This document shows, piece after piece, positions 63,637 through 64,000 of a stretch of 64,000 nucleotides of DNA. Each line of letters begins with the position of its first letter. Position 1 is the first letter of the stretch. The DNA is from Betaproteobacteria bacterium (lineage in GTDB: Bacteria; Pseudomonadota; Gammaproteobacteria; Burkholderiales; CAIKXV01), in the NCBI GenBank assembly GCA_021298815.1, contig JAJTHE010000023.1:1-64000 (forward strand). Reading direction: 5' to 3'. Under the pieces are notes generated by a model. It worked only from the letters and a program-made list of their open reading frames with translations, ran no database searches and was not told the origin of the DNA. Made by a program: the position numbers and the translations under genes.

Positions 63637-64000
63637 ATGGACGACGACCAGCTCACCCGCTACAGCCGCCACATCCTGCTCGACGAGATCGGCATCGATG
63701 GCCAGCAGCGGCTGCTCGACAGCCGGGTGCTGCTGGTCGGTGCCGGCGGGCTGGGATCGCCGGTCGCGCTGTACCTGGCCAGTGCCGGCGTGGGCGAGGT
63801 CACGGTGTGCGATGCGGACCATGTCGACCTGACCAACCTGCAGCGCCAGGTCGCGCACACCACGCAGAGCGTCGGCATGCAGAAGGTGGCATCGATCGCC
63901 CGCGCGATGCAGGCGATCAACCCGTCGACCCGGGTGGTCGCGCTGGCGCAGCGGCTCGAGGGCGAGGCGCTGCTCGAACGCGTCGGCGCCGCCGACATCG
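63637..64000 (+). CDS. MoeB/ThiF-family adenylyltransferase (5' part)
   Basis: 121 codons before the window edge. YSRHILLDEIGIDGQQRL, VLLVGAGGLGSPVALYLASAGV (ATP-binding GxGGxG) and CDADHVDLTNLQRQVAHT are the E1-like signatures. It adenylates the C-terminus of MoaD or ThiS-type sulfur carriers; which one cannot be told from this part. It follows ctpA by 75 nt. Cut by the right edge. Confidence 0.9.
   Translation, partial: MDDDQLTRYSRHILLDEIGIDGQQRLLDSRVLLVGAGGLGSPVALYLASAGVGEVTVCDADHVDLTNLQRQVAHTTQSVGMQKVASIARAMQAINPSTRVVALAQRLEGEALLERVGAADI

Overview
The window is about 64 kb of GC-rich chromosome from a betaproteobacterium, most likely of the Burkholderiales/Rhodocyclales type. This is inferred from conserved gene neighbourhoods (glyQ-glyS-gmhB-plsC; rhodanese-grxC-secB-gpsA; gpmI-envC-ctpA), a Bug-type solute receptor, an EpsA-type regulator beside PEP-CTERM proteins, and an MSHA pilus cluster. 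Most of it is ordinary chromosome, with one striking accessory locus and a short stretch of decaying genes.

Layout. 1-478: end of an rRNA operon (23S 3' end, 5S, terminator). 922-6864: envelope/EPS region with an EpsA-like LuxR regulator, two tandem PEP-CTERM-like secreted proteins and the sugar-nucleotide genes manC/algA and galU. 6917-15024: housekeeping genes (msrQ, lysA, lptM, a YgjP-like metalloprotease, plsC, gmhB, glyS, glyQ) plus a tiny lysine-rich histone-H1-like gene of 27 codons. 15158-19352: chemotaxis cheR followed by three damaged genes: a chemoreceptor with an in-frame ochre codon, a LysR regulator shifted in a G6 run, and an internally deleted extradiol dioxygenase. 19372-24680: catabolic genes (IlvD/Edd dehydratase, Bug receptor, flavin reductase) and an unknown secreted protein.

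24742-37244 is the most interesting part. An S24/CI-like repressor faces a tightly overlapping 11-gene operon. The operon starts with FlhD-like and FlhC-like activators; the FlhC-like protein is two FlhC modules fused in tandem, each with a CxxC...CxxC zinc site. A TraI_2-like protein without the metal-binding histidines follows, then a TraD coupling ATPase, a DUF4400-type membrane protein, and trbB-C-D-E-J-L. The logic resembles the SetR / SetC-SetD switch of SXT/R391 elements, and two related operator-like sites sit on the two facing promoters. However, no integrase, no canonical relaxase and no trbF/G/I core-complex genes are visible. It is either a truncated integrative conjugative element or a retained, reduced type IV system under FlhDC-like control. 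All of its frames are open.

37302-43270: a yjfM-yjfC-yjfL-like operon (glutathionylspermidine-synthase-like ligase and partners) and assorted metabolic genes. 43318-52952: MSHA-type pilus operon, transcribed leftward in the order E-G-prepilin-A-C-D-O-P-Q. 53144-64000: trmL, a lipoprotein hydrolase, a ParE toxin whose antitoxin frame looks broken, gpsA, an SH3-domain protein, secB, grxC, rhodanese, gpmI, an EnvC-like activator, ctpA and the start of a MoeB/ThiF-type gene. Gene calls rest on reading the translations and motifs; no database search was run.
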